61,825 bases of DNA, from contig NZ_JQKD01000037.1 in the NCBI RefSeq assembly GCF_000745855.1, positions 1 through 61,825 of the forward strand, given 5' to 3'. Source of the stretch: Xenophilus azovorans DSM 13620. Lineage in GTDB: Bacteria > Pseudomonadota > Gammaproteobacteria > Burkholderiales > Burkholderiaceae_C. Position numbers and translations under genes: made by a program. Below the pieces are notes generated by a model. It made no database searches. It saw only the letters and a program-made list of their open reading frames with translations, and was not told the DNA's origin. Shown one piece after another: positions 43,603 to 51,747 of the stretch. Numbering within the stretch: the stretch's first letter is position 1; every line of letters begins with the position of its first letter.

Positions 43603-44754
43603 GTGGCGACCGACTGGAATGCCTTGGCGGACACCGAGTTCCGTGCGCTCGCCGCGCGGTTCTTCGACGAGCACTGCCCGCGCGAACTCCGTTTCACGCC
43701 CCGCCGGCTGCGCTGGTCGGTCGTTCAGCCCTGGTTCCTGGCGCTTTCGCGGCAGGGGTGGGTGGCCCCCTCGTGGCCGGTGGAGTGGGGCGGCATGGGG
43801 CTGTCGCCCGTCAAGCAGGTGATCTACATCGAGGAATACGAGCGCAGTGGCGCACCGGTGATGCAGACGCAGTCGCTCACCAACCTCGGCCCGATCCTGA
43901 TCGCGCGCGGCAGCGAAGCGCAACGCCGCAAGTACCTGCCGAAGATCCTCTCGGGGGAGCACGTGTGGGTGCAGGGCTACTCGGAGCCGAATGCCGGCTC
44001 CGACCTCGCGAACCTCCGCACCGAGGCGCGGCTGGAAGGCGACGAGTTCGTCATCAACGGCCAGAAGATCTGGACCACGATGGGCTTCGACGGCACCCAC
44101 ATGTTCGCGCTGGTGCGCACCGACAGGTCGGTGAAGAAGCAGGCCGGCATCAGCTTCGTCATGTTCCCGATGGACCAGCCGGGCATCACCGTGCGGCCGA
44201 TCCGCGACATCTCGGGCGCCGAGGAGTTCTGCGAAGTGTTCCTGCAGGACGTCCGGGCGCACCGCAGCGACCTGGTCGGCGAACTCAACGGCGGCTGGGA
44301 GATTGCGAAGACCCTGCTCGGTTTCGAGCGGGTGTGGTCGGGATCCCCGCGGCAGTCGCTGATTGCGCTGGCACGCCTCGAGAAGGTGGCGCGCGCCAAC
44401 GGCAGCTGGGAGGAGGGGGCCTTCCAGGACCGCTACACCCAGCTGGTGTTCGATGTGCAGGACCTCGCCGCGATGTACGAACGCCTGGTGCGATCGCTGT
44501 CCGTGGGCAAGGGCTTCGGGCTGGAGTCCTCGCTGCTGAAGATGACGGCCACCGAGACCTGCCAGCGCGTCACCGAGCTGCTGGTGGAGGTCGCCGGCGC
44601 CGATGGTGCGCTGCAAGGCGACGTGGAGATCGATGGCGAGCGCATCGACGTGCTGACGCCCTTCCTCGAGTCCCGCGGGCCCACCATCTACGGCGGCTCC
44701 AACCAGATCCAGCGAAACATCCTGGCCCGCCAATGGCTGGGCCTTCCGGGCTGA
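43603..44754 (+). CDS. Acyl-CoA dehydrogenase, paired subunit (flavin motif type)
   Basis: The 383-residue protein begins with GTG at 43603 (MATDWNALADTEFRALAARF). It has WVQGYSEPNAGSDLANLRTE and the C-terminal TIYGGSNQIQRNILARQWLG. It is the counterpart of the protein at 21281, with the canonical SEPxxGSD motif. The following dehydrogenase, 6 bp away, has the HGAIGYTxE helix, so the two probably form a heteromeric enzyme. Confidence 0.9.
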   Translation: MATDWNALADTEFRALAARFFDEHCPRELRFTPRRLRWSVVQPWFLALSRQGWVAPSWPVEWGGMGLSPVKQVIYIEEYERSGAPVMQTQSLTNLGPILIARGSEAQRRKYLPKILSGEHVWVQGYSEPNAGSDLANLRTEARLEGDEFVINGQKIWTTMGFDGTHMFALVRTDRSVKKQAGISFVMFPMDQPGITVRPIRDISGAEEFCEVFLQDVRAHRSDLVGELNGGWEIAKTLLGFERVWSGSPRQSLIALARLEKVARANGSWEEGAFQDRYTQLVFDVQDLAAMYERLVRSLSVGKGFGLESSLLKMTATETCQRVTELLVEVAGADGALQGDVEIDGERIDVLTPFLESRGPTIYGGSNQIQRNILARQWLGLPG

Positions 44755-44760
44755 AAGCGG

Positions 44761-45879
44761 ATGACGACCGAGACACAAGACCTCACAGCGATGCTGCGCG
44801 AGAGCGCGCGCGATTTCACCGCGCGGGAGCAGGACCTGAGGGCCTACCGCGCCCGCATGGGGCAGCCGCCCGGCCACGACGCGGCGCGCTTCGGCAAGAT
44901 GCAGGAGCTCGGCTGGCGCGGCGCGCTGGTGCGCGAGGAACTCGGCGGCGCCGGCATGGGGCTGCGCGAGGCCGCGGCCATCGCCGGGGAACTCGGGCGC
45001 GGGCTGGTGGGTGACGTGTACCTGGCGACCAGCGTGCTGCCGGCATTGCTGCTGGAGGACCACGCCGCTCTTGCGGCGGCCGCGCCGTTGCTGCAGGCCA
45101 TCGCGGATGGCAGCGCCGTTGCCGCGCTGGCCTGGCAGGAGCGGCCGGATGCGCTGGATCCGGCCGCCATCGAGACGCACGCCACACGGCAAGGCGGCGA
45201 ATACGCGCTGCGCGGAGCCAAGCGATGGATCGCAGCCGGGCAGGCTGCGTCGTCCTTCCTTGTCAGTGCGCGGCTCGACGACGGCATCGCCGTGTTCCTG
45301 GTGCCGCGCACCGCGACAGGTGCCGTTGTCGAGACCCAATGGCAGGTGGACGGCACCGCCGCCGCCGCGTTGCGCCTGGAAGATGTGCGGGTCGGCGCGG
45401 ATGCTTTGGTCGTCGCGCCGACCGAAGGCGCAGCGGCCCTCGGCCGGGCCCTGGACGCGACCGCAGTCGCCGCCAGCGCGGAACTGCTGGGGGTGGCGAG
45501 CGCGGCGTTCGACATGACGATCTCGTACATGAAGACGCGCGTGCAGTTCGACAAGCCGATCGGCAGCTTCCAGGCGCTGCAGCACAAGGCGGTGGACCTG
45601 CTGGTGCAGCGCGAACTCGCCGCCTCGGTGCTGGAAGAGGCCGTGGAAGCGTTCTCCGCGGCCGACGGGAACGACGCCGCGCGCAGCCGCATCGCGGGCC
45701 GCTGCAAGGCGCGCTGCAGCGACGCGGCCCTGCGCATCACCCGCGAGTGCATCCAGCTGCACGGCGCGATCGGCTACACGCACGAGTACGACCTGGGCCT
45801 TTACGTGAAGCGGGCGCTGGTGCTCGCGGCGTGGCTCGGGAACGGGGCCCAGCACCGCGCGCGGCAGCGCAACGCCTGA
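44761..45879 (+). CDS. Acyl-CoA dehydrogenase, paired subunit (partner type)
   Basis: The 372-residue protein begins MTTETQDLTAMLRESARDFT and has KTRVQFDKPIGSFQALQHKA and ECIQLHGAIGYTHEYDLGLY near the C-terminus, but no SEPxxGSD segment. It is the counterpart of the protein at 20115. Downstream, 13 bp away, the convergent SDR gene ends. I infer a mixed oligomer with the preceding protein. Confidence 0.88.
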   Translation: MTTETQDLTAMLRESARDFTAREQDLRAYRARMGQPPGHDAARFGKMQELGWRGALVREELGGAGMGLREAAAIAGELGRGLVGDVYLATSVLPALLLEDHAALAAAAPLLQAIADGSAVAALAWQERPDALDPAAIETHATRQGGEYALRGAKRWIAAGQAASSFLVSARLDDGIAVFLVPRTATGAVVETQWQVDGTAAAALRLEDVRVGADALVVAPTEGAAALGRALDATAVAASAELLGVASAAFDMTISYMKTRVQFDKPIGSFQALQHKAVDLLVQRELAASVLEEAVEAFSAADGNDAARSRIAGRCKARCSDAALRITRECIQLHGAIGYTHEYDLGLYVKRALVLAAWLGNGAQHRARQRNA

Positions 45880-45892
45880 CCCCCGGCCCTAA

Positions 45893-46804
45893 TCAGCGCG
45901 GCACCTGGTTCATTTTCGTGAGCGGCTTGAACGTCGCCTCGATGCCCGTCACGCCCAGCGGCGGCAGCCCGCCCGGGAAGGACTCGCGCAAGCCGCGCGC
46001 GAGCTCGTCCACGTCCCAGGAATCGCGCGACAGCACCGGCATCATCACGGCCGGATGGCTCATGAGCTGGACCTGCTCGCCGTGCACGCGCAGCACCTGG
46101 CCATTGAAATCCTTCGCCGCATCCGACAGCATGAAGGCCACCGCGGGCGCGTTGGCGGCGGGGTCCACATAAGGGCGCGTGCCTTGCAGCTGCCCGAGCG
46201 AGCGCAGGTATTCGTCGGTCACCTTGGTCATCGCCGTCGTGGCCACCGGGCTCAGGGCGTTCACGCGGATGCCGTGGGGCGCAGCGTCGATCGCCCAGGC
46301 ATAGGTGAGCGCCGCCACGCCGCCTTTCGACGCCGAATAGGCGGCGCCGGCGGCCATGCCGGCCTGCGTGCCCGAACTCACGTTCACGATGGAGCCGCTG
46401 CCCTGCAGCTGCATCTGCCGCAGCACCTGCACGCCGACGTAGTAGGTGCCGAGCAGGTTCACCTCGATCAGCCGGCGCACCCGGTCTTCCCCGTCTTCCT
46501 CCCACGGCTTGCCCAGGTACACCACGCCGGCGAATCCGGCGAGACCGTCGATGCGCCCGTGGAGGTCCAGGCAACGCTGCACCAACGCCGCGCAGTCGCT
46601 CCAGACGGAAACATCCATCTGCTGCCCCATCGCATCGTGGCCGGCCTGGCGTAGCGCGGCGGCGGTGCGTTCCACGCCTGGGCCGTCGATGTCGGCCAGC
46701 ACGAGGCGAGCGCCCTCGCGGGCCAGGTACGCGGCCACCGCCGAGCCGATCCCGCCGGCAGCGCCGGTCACGATCACTGCCTTGTCCTTCAATGCATTCG
46801 CCAT
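45893..46804 (-). CDS. Short-chain dehydrogenase/reductase
   Basis: The 303-residue classical SDR has the NAD(P) loop VIVTGAAGGIGSAVAAYLAR (11-30), an Asp (LVLADID) favouring NAD, NVSSGTQAGMAAGAAYSASK with catalytic Ser144, Tyr156 and Lys160, and VNALSPVATTAMTK. It interconverts an alcohol and a ketone, likely a 3-hydroxyacyl-CoA step complementing the preceding beta-oxidation module on the other strand. It has CAGGAGCGACC upstream of its ATG and is followed by no further gene of its own strand. It lies downstream of the Bug gene at 46821. Confidence 0.9.
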   Translation of the reverse strand: MANALKDKAVIVTGAAGGIGSAVAAYLAREGARLVLADIDGPGVERTAAALRQAGHDAMGQQMDVSVWSDCAALVQRCLDLHGRIDGLAGFAGVVYLGKPWEEDGEDRVRRLIEVNLLGTYYVGVQVLRQMQLQGSGSIVNVSSGTQAGMAAGAAYSASKGGVAALTYAWAIDAAPHGIRVNALSPVATTAMTKVTDEYLRSLGQLQGTRPYVDPAANAPAVAFMLSDAAKDFNGQVLRVHGEQVQLMSHPAVMMPVLSRDSWDVDELARGLRESFPGGLPPLGVTGIEATFKPLTKMNQVPR

Positions 46805-46820
46805 ATCGGGTCGCTCCTGT

Positions 46821-47783
46821 TCATATCTTCAGACCGAGGCGATCGACGACGTCGCCCCACTTCTTCTTGTCGCGCGCCATGATGGCCGCAACCTCGACGG
46901 GACCGCCGGGGTGCGCGAGAAAGCCGGCGCCCGTGATGCGGGCGAGGTAATCGGCATGCGCAGTGGCCGTCCGCGTGGCGCCGGCGAGCGTGGCTACGAG
47001 TTCCGACGGCGCGCCGGCAGGCAGGAACAGCGCGTACCAGCTCGACGCATCGAAGCCCGGCAGGTTGCCGGCCTCGGCGATGGTCGGTGTCTGCGGCAGG
47101 AAGGGCAGGCGCTGCTCGGAGGCAGTGGCCAGGACGCGGATCTTGCCGGCCTCCGCCAGTGCCAGTTGCGAGCGGGCGCCCGCAATGGCGAGATGGACCA
47201 GCCCGTTGCCCATGTCCGCCGCATAGGAGCCCTTGTACGGGACATGGACCATCTGGACCCCGGTGAATTGGCAGAACATCTCCATCGCCAGGTGCGTGCT
47301 GGTGCCGATGCCGTCGCTGGCAAAAGACAACTTGCCCGGGTTGGCGCGGGCGTATTCGATCAGCTCCGGCACGGTCTTCACCGGCAGGCCAGCCCACACC
47401 ACCAGGACCAGTGGCACGCCGCACAGCATGCCGACCGGCTGTGTCTCGCGGATGGCGTCGACCTTGGCGTCCTTCGTGACCAGCGCCGTGATGATCTGGG
47501 TCGAAGGCGTGCCCAAGGCGATGGTGTAGCCATCCGGCCGCGCGCGCACCAGCTCGTTGAGTGCGAGCAGGCCGCCGGCGCCGGGCTTGTTGTCGATCAC
47601 GATCGGCTGTCCCAGCGAGCGGGTGAGGCCTTCGCCGGTGGTGCGCGCGATCATGTCGGTGTTGCCGCCTGCGAAGAACGGCACGATCATGCGGATCGGC
47701 CGGTCCGGGAACTTCTGGGCGCGCGCCGCCGGCAGCGCCAAGCTCGCGGCGGCGGCGAGTAGAGCGCGCCGGTTCATGTCCAT
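46821..47783 (-). CDS. Bug/TctC-type solute receptor
   Basis: The 320-residue receptor has signal peptide MDMNRRALLAAAASLALPAA ending near RAQKFP and the motif FPDRPIRMIVPFFAGGNTDM, then LGQPIVIDNKPGAGGLLAL. I use the ATG at 47783 because AGGAGACATCG places it six bases after the ribosome site; the ATG two codons later is possible. It precedes the SDR gene by 16 bp in the same transcript. A palindrome sits just before the ribosome site. Confidence 0.9.
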   Translation of the reverse strand: MDMNRRALLAAAASLALPAARAQKFPDRPIRMIVPFFAGGNTDMIARTTGEGLTRSLGQPIVIDNKPGAGGLLALNELVRARPDGYTIALGTPSTQIITALVTKDAKVDAIRETQPVGMLCGVPLVLVVWAGLPVKTVPELIEYARANPGKLSFASDGIGTSTHLAMEMFCQFTGVQMVHVPYKGSYAADMGNGLVHLAIAGARSQLALAEAGKIRVLATASEQRLPFLPQTPTIAEAGNLPGFDASSWYALFLPAGAPSELVATLAGATRTATAHADYLARITGAGFLAHPGGPVEVAAIMARDKKKWGDVVDRLGLKI

Positions 47784-47794
47784 CGATGTCTCCT

Positions 47795-47808
47795 CTGATT
47801 TGAATCAG
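47795..47808. promoter_or_regulatory. Palindrome at the Bug/SDR promoter
   Basis: CTGATT-TG-AATCAG, a 6-bp inverted repeat with a 2-bp centre, lies immediately upstream of the ribosome site of the Bug gene at 47783, in the 126-bp divergent gap toward the MDR gene at 47910. Its location at the end of the promoter region would suit a repressor. Function is inferred only. Confidence 0.3.
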
Positions 47809-47909
47809 TGCCGAGAGGCTAGGCACATAGCCCGCGAGGGACAAGCCGCGACGCGAAAGCATCACAAGCGTGTTGATCGCCTCGCGGTGGCGGCCCCTAC
47901 CATCGGAGG

Positions 47910-48911
47910 ATGACGATGAACCTGCAGGTCCGTCTCCGCAGCCTGCCGCGCGAGGCGGTTGAGGAAGGCCACTTCGAGCTCCGTGAGGGCCCGGTGCCGA
48001 ATCTCGCCGCCGGCGAGGTCCTGATTCGCAACCATTTCCTGTCGCTCGACCCGTACATGCGCAAGCGCCTCGCCGACGCGGTTGCCGGCCGTGTGCCGTT
48101 CGGCCCTGGCGACCTCATGATGGGCCGGACCGTGGGCGAGGTGATCGAGTCGCGCGACGCTCGCTTCCGTCCGGGCGAACATGTGCTCGGCTGGGGCGGC
48201 TGGCAGCAGTATTCGGCCGAGCCCGCAGCGAAGCTGGAGAAGGTCGTCGACGCCGGTGGGATGCCGCTGTCCGTGCACCTCGGCGTGCTCGGACGGCCCG
48301 GCATCACCGCCTGGCTCGGCGTCGTCCACGTGGCGGCAGTCCGGCACGGTGAATGCTTCGTGGTGTCTTCGGCTGCCGGCGCGGTCGGCAGCCTCGCGGG
48401 CCAGATGGCGCGGCACCTCGGCGCGCGGGTCGTCGGCATCGCCGGCGGCCGGGCGAAGTGCGATGCCGTGACAGGGGAACTGGGCTTCCACGGCTGCGTC
48501 GACTACAAGTCCGCCGGCTTCGAGCAGGCGCTGCGCGACGCGACGCCGAAGGGCGTGGAGGTCTGCTTCGAGAACGTCGGCGCCGCGGTGCTCGATGCCA
48601 CGCTCGGCCGCATGAACGAGAACGGCCGCGTCGCGGTGTGCGGCCTGCTGGGGCAGTACCACTCGGGTGCGCCCTACGCCTTTCGCAATTTTCCGCGGGT
48701 GCTCGACCGCGCCCTGCGCGTGACGGGCTTCCGCATCGACGGCAACACGGATCTGCACGAGCGCGCCCGCGCCGACCTGCGCGCCTGGCTGGAGGGCGGC
48801 GTGTTCCGCAGCTGGGAAACCGTTTCGCAGGGGCTCGAAGCCGCGCCTGCCGCCTTCGTCTCCATGCTCGAGGGCCGGGGCCGGGGGAAGACGCTCGTCC
48901 GGCTCGCTTGA
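47910..48911 (+). CDS. NADP-dependent MDR oxidoreductase (leukotriene B4 dehydrogenase/curcumin reductase type)
   Basis: The 333-residue protein is of the zinc-independent medium-chain reductase type: EVLIRNHFLSLDPYMRKRL at the N-terminus, VVSSAAGAVGSLAGQMARHL as the nucleotide loop, and GCVDYKSAGFEQALRDATPK. These enzymes reduce an alpha,beta-double bond of ketones or aldehydes with NADPH. It is divergent from the Bug/SDR unit. A DUF2889 gene follows 13 bp downstream. Confidence 0.9.
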   Translation: MTMNLQVRLRSLPREAVEEGHFELREGPVPNLAAGEVLIRNHFLSLDPYMRKRLADAVAGRVPFGPGDLMMGRTVGEVIESRDARFRPGEHVLGWGGWQQYSAEPAAKLEKVVDAGGMPLSVHLGVLGRPGITAWLGVVHVAAVRHGECFVVSSAAGAVGSLAGQMARHLGARVVGIAGGRAKCDAVTGELGFHGCVDYKSAGFEQALRDATPKGVEVCFENVGAAVLDATLGRMNENGRVAVCGLLGQYHSGAPYAFRNFPRVLDRALRVTGFRIDGNTDLHERARADLRAWLEGGVFRSWETVSQGLEAAPAAFVSMLEGRGRGKTLVRLA

Positions 48912-48924
48912 GAAGTCCCAGAAC

Positions 48925-49500
48925 ATGCCGCTGTCCCCACCCCGTTCCCGTTCCCCCGTCACTGCGCGCGCGATCCGCTGCGAGGGCTTTCGCCGCGACG
49001 ATGGCCTGTGGGAGGTGGAGGCCCGCCTTGCGGACACGCGCAACTACGAGGCGCCGACGCCCTGGCGCCCGACCGTCCCCGCGGGTGAGCCGTTCCACGA
49101 GATGTGGCTGCGCCTCGCTTTCGATGATCGGCGAGAGATTCGCGAGATCGAGGTCGCGATCGACAGCCATCCCTTCCCGGAATGTCCTTCGGTGCAACCC
49201 AACTTCCAGCGGCTGGTGGGACTTCGCATGGGTGCGGGTTTCGGCAAGGAGGTGCAGGCTCGCGTCGGCGGCGAGGAAGGCTGCACCCACGTCCTCACGC
49301 TGATCACCAACATGGCGACCGTGGCGGTGCAGACCCTGGGCAGCCAGATCCGCTGGGACGACCGCGCCAGCGCGGAGCGCGTCTATGGGCTCGACAAGGA
49401 TGGCAAGCCACCGGTGGTCGGGGCCTGCCGCGGCTACGGCCGCAGCGGCGACATGGTGCGGCGGATCTATCCGGAGTTCTACGAGCCGAAGAAGAACTGA
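48925..49500 (+). CDS. DUF2889 domain-containing protein
   Basis: This 191-residue protein shows the DUF2889 pattern: ITARAIRCEGFRRDDG-like start (TARAIRCEGFRRDDGLWEVE), ADTRNYE, GEPFHEMWLRLAFDDRREI, CPSVQPNFQRLVGLRMGAGF, and GCTHVLTL. The biochemical function of the family is not known to me. It is transcribed with the MDR reductase, which suggests a metabolic accessory role, and it ends convergently with the NMT1-type protein gene. Confidence 0.85.
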   Translation: MPLSPPRSRSPVTARAIRCEGFRRDDGLWEVEARLADTRNYEAPTPWRPTVPAGEPFHEMWLRLAFDDRREIREIEVAIDSHPFPECPSVQPNFQRLVGLRMGAGFGKEVQARVGGEEGCTHVLTLITNMATVAVQTLGSQIRWDDRASAERVYGLDKDGKPPVVGACRGYGRSGDMVRRIYPEFYEPKKN

Positions 49501-49538
49501 GGAAACGCTGATCCAAATCCGCCGGGACCGCGCTGCCG

Positions 49539-50636
49539 TCAGCGCTTGTACGGCAGTTCGAACTCTCGGGCCTGCCTGCGGATCTTCAACTCGTCGAACC
49601 GGTTTATTTCGTCGACGAGATCGTTGGTCCACAGGGCAGAGCCATCGACCTTGCCCACGACCCCGGCGAACTTCAATTCCTCGTCGATCTCCTCCTGCTT
49701 CACATAACCCCACTTCCTGATGGCGGGGTCGTAGTGCTTGTAGAGGGCCGCGCGCTTCTTCATGGCCAGCAGCAGGGCATTCACCTTCTCGGGCAGCGTC
49801 ATGTTCATCGGAGCCATTTCGGGATAAAGCATGAGGAAGAGATAGGCCGCCGCCTCGGGATTCTCAAGGATGAAGATGTTGGCCTTGGCCACGGACCGGC
49901 CGAAGGCAACCGCATGCCGCCTGTAGTTCGCGTCGCCCAGGCGGTCGGTTGCGGCGCCCAGCCATTGCCCTCCGACTTTGGGCACGTTGGACGGCAGCGT
50001 CAGGTAGCGAAGCTTCAGCCCGGCCCCTTCGATCACGGCCAGTTGGCTGTCATAGGTGAAGAGGGCGTCGATGTCGCCGCGCTGCAGAGCCAGGCCGCCC
50101 GGGATGCCTTCCCCGGTGGCGATCCATTGCACGTCCTTCTCGGTGAGGCCCACTAGGGCGAGCACCCCCTTGCCGACCTCGAAGTCCGCGCTGCCGAAGA
50201 AAGGGATGCCGATGCGCTTGCCTCTGAGCTGTTCGAGCGCGTTCAGGCTCGATTCCGGCTTGACGGCCAGGCTCCACTTGAAGGGGTAGGTGTACTCCAT
50301 GAAATTCACGATCGGCAGCTTCTGGCCCTTGGCGAGCAGGGGCAGTGTGACCATCGCCGCGACGGTGCCGAAGTCCAGCGTTCCCGTGCGCAGGCCTTCG
50401 AGCACGACCGGATAGGTGCCCACCGGAAGGATCTCGATGCCGATGCCTTCTTCCTTGTAGTAGCCGAGCGGCTCCGGGATGGCCATGCTGACCGTCGCCG
50501 TGTTGATGTTCTTGCCGCCATAGCCCCACTTCAGCTCCTTCCTCCCGTCCGTGGCACCCGCCTGCGCCAAGGCGCGGGTCGCGCCGGCCAGTGCCAGGCT
50601 CCAGGTGCCGGAAGCTACGAATCGTCGGCGCTGCAT
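49539..50636 (-). CDS. ABC transporter substrate-binding protein, NMT1/SsuA type
   Basis: The 365-residue protein has an N-terminal signal (MQRRRFVASGTWSLALAGAT) and the NMT1/THI5-like core KELKWGYGGKNINTATVSMA, EPLGYYKEEGIGIEILP, and LRGKRIGIPFFGSADFEVGK. It is closely related to the receptor at 56152, sharing segments such as RIGIPFFGSADFEVGKGVL. Such proteins bind sulfonates, nitrate-like or pyrimidine-like compounds for ABC transporters. No ATPase or intact permease is adjacent. A divergent promoter with operator-like repeats lies upstream. Confidence 0.9.
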   Translation of the reverse strand: MQRRRFVASGTWSLALAGATRALAQAGATDGRKELKWGYGGKNINTATVSMAIPEPLGYYKEEGIGIEILPVGTYPVVLEGLRTGTLDFGTVAAMVTLPLLAKGQKLPIVNFMEYTYPFKWSLAVKPESSLNALEQLRGKRIGIPFFGSADFEVGKGVLALVGLTEKDVQWIATGEGIPGGLALQRGDIDALFTYDSQLAVIEGAGLKLRYLTLPSNVPKVGGQWLGAATDRLGDANYRRHAVAFGRSVAKANIFILENPEAAAYLFLMLYPEMAPMNMTLPEKVNALLLAMKKRAALYKHYDPAIRKWGYVKQEEIDEELKFAGVVGKVDGSALWTNDLVDEINRFDELKIRRQAREFELPYKR

Positions 50637-50669
50637 GAGTTCACCTCGGGAAGTGGATCAGGAGCGCCC

Positions 50670-50696
50670 ATCTTATATAGCTGACTCTGTTGTCAA
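50670..50696 (-). promoter_or_regulatory. Promoter and operator of the NMT1 receptor gene
   Basis: On the minus strand TTGACA (50696-50691) is followed after 15 bp by TAAGAT (50675-50670), a fair sigma-70 promoter with a short spacer. The -35 lies inside the 15-bp sequence TTGACAACAGAGTCA (50696-50682), whose half-sites TTGAC and GAGTCA recur at 50762. A repressor on it would block RNA polymerase. Confidence 0.5.
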
Positions 50697-50761
50697 CTGA
50701 GTGTTTTCCCAGAGAACGCCGGATGTTGCAAGGGTAATCACTGGCTGGGAAAGCCACATCA

Positions 50762-50776
50762 TTGACTTACGAGTCA
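50762..50776 (+). promoter_or_regulatory. Second copy of the operator-like repeat, upstream of tauD
   Basis: TTGACTTACGAGTCA matches the copy at 50682-50696 (other strand) at 11 of 15 positions, including TTGAC and GAGTCA at the same spacing. It contains the inverted repeat TGACT-TACG-AGTCA. It ends 51 bp before the TauD-type gene start at 50828. One regulator, possibly the TetR protein encoded at 51748, may control both directions. Confidence 0.45.
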
Positions 50777-50827
50777 GAGACAGAACTTCGTAGAATTGCG
50801 ATTGGGTCCCCCGCTGGAGCACGCCTG

Positions 50828-51694
50828 ATGCAAGTTCGCCGCCTGTCCTTTCCAATCGGGGCCGAAGTCACCGGCCTGGATATCACCCGCCCGCTGTCAG
50901 GCGCGGACCGCGAGGAACTCGTGCGGCATTGGCACGAGCATCTGATCCTGCTGTTTCGCGGCCAGCCGCTCACGCCGCAGCAGCACATCGCGTTCACGCG
51001 CAATTTCGGCGAGGCCGATACGCATGAGGCGAACCCGGATTTCCGCCTGCCCGGCTACCCCGAAGCGATCGAGGTCACCAACAGGACCGTCCACGGCAAG
51101 CCTTCGGCCACCCGCGAGGTGGGCCGCGCCTGGCATTCGGACATGGAACACACCATCCTGCCGCTCAAAGGTTCGCTGCTGTGGTGCGGCGAACTGCCGG
51201 GCGTCGGGGGCGACACGATGTTTGCCAACATGTACGAGGCCTATGAATCCCTCTCGCCGGGCATGCGGGCGATGCTCGAGTCGCTGGAAGCCGAGCATGA
51301 CGTCATCGCCAGCTTCTCGGACAAGTACGTGGCGCCCGATCCGGCGCATGTCGCTCGCCTGCGTCTCACCGCGCCGCCAGTGGCCCACCCGGTCTTGAGG
51401 GTGCACCCGGAAACCGGTCGCAAGTCGTTGTTCCTGAGCGAGCGCGTGCGCCGGTTCATCGGCTTCACCGATGCGGAAAGCGCACCGCTGCTGCGCTATC
51501 TCTGCGAGCATGCGACCCAGCCCGAGTTCGTCTACCGGCACCAGTGGCAGCTGCACGACGCCCTGCTGTGGGACAACCGTTGCGTGATCCACCAGGCGCT
51601 GGCCGACTACGACCGATCACAGGTGCGCTATATGCGCCGCACCAGCATCGTCGGAGAGCCCTGCGGCCGGCCGGCTCCCCAGGCTGCCGCCTGA
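50828..51694 (+). CDS. TauD/TfdA-family Fe(II)/2-oxoglutarate dioxygenase
   Basis: The 288-residue protein from ATG 50828 (MQVRRLSFPIGAEVTGLDIT) has His103-x-Asp105 (RAWHSDMEHT) and His255 (RCVIHQALADY) as iron ligands. Earlier TTG/GTG starts back to 50762 would include operator-like sequence and are rejected. The N-terminus GAEVTGLDITRPLSG is typical of TfdA/TauD. It oxidises a small acid, perhaps the compound bound by the divergently encoded receptor. The gene ends 53 bp before the convergent TetR gene. Confidence 0.9.
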   Translation: MQVRRLSFPIGAEVTGLDITRPLSGADREELVRHWHEHLILLFRGQPLTPQQHIAFTRNFGEADTHEANPDFRLPGYPEAIEVTNRTVHGKPSATREVGRAWHSDMEHTILPLKGSLLWCGELPGVGGDTMFANMYEAYESLSPGMRAMLESLEAEHDVIASFSDKYVAPDPAHVARLRLTAPPVAHPVLRVHPETGRKSLFLSERVRRFIGFTDAESAPLLRYLCEHATQPEFVYRHQWQLHDALLWDNRCVIHQALADYDRSQVRYMRRTSIVGEPCGRPAPQAAA

Positions 51695-51747
51695 GGCGGC
51701 CCGTCCTGATGCGCAGCGGGAACAACCCGTGCGCACCCCTGAAAAGA

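Noticed and set aside
42667-45855. A 1062-codon open frame on the minus strand
   Set aside because: It is antisense to three well-supported genes (hydratase and two dehydrogenases) and has no family motifs; such frames are common in GC-rich DNA. The same applies to long antisense frames at 17926-20661, 13185-15293 and 31520-33988.
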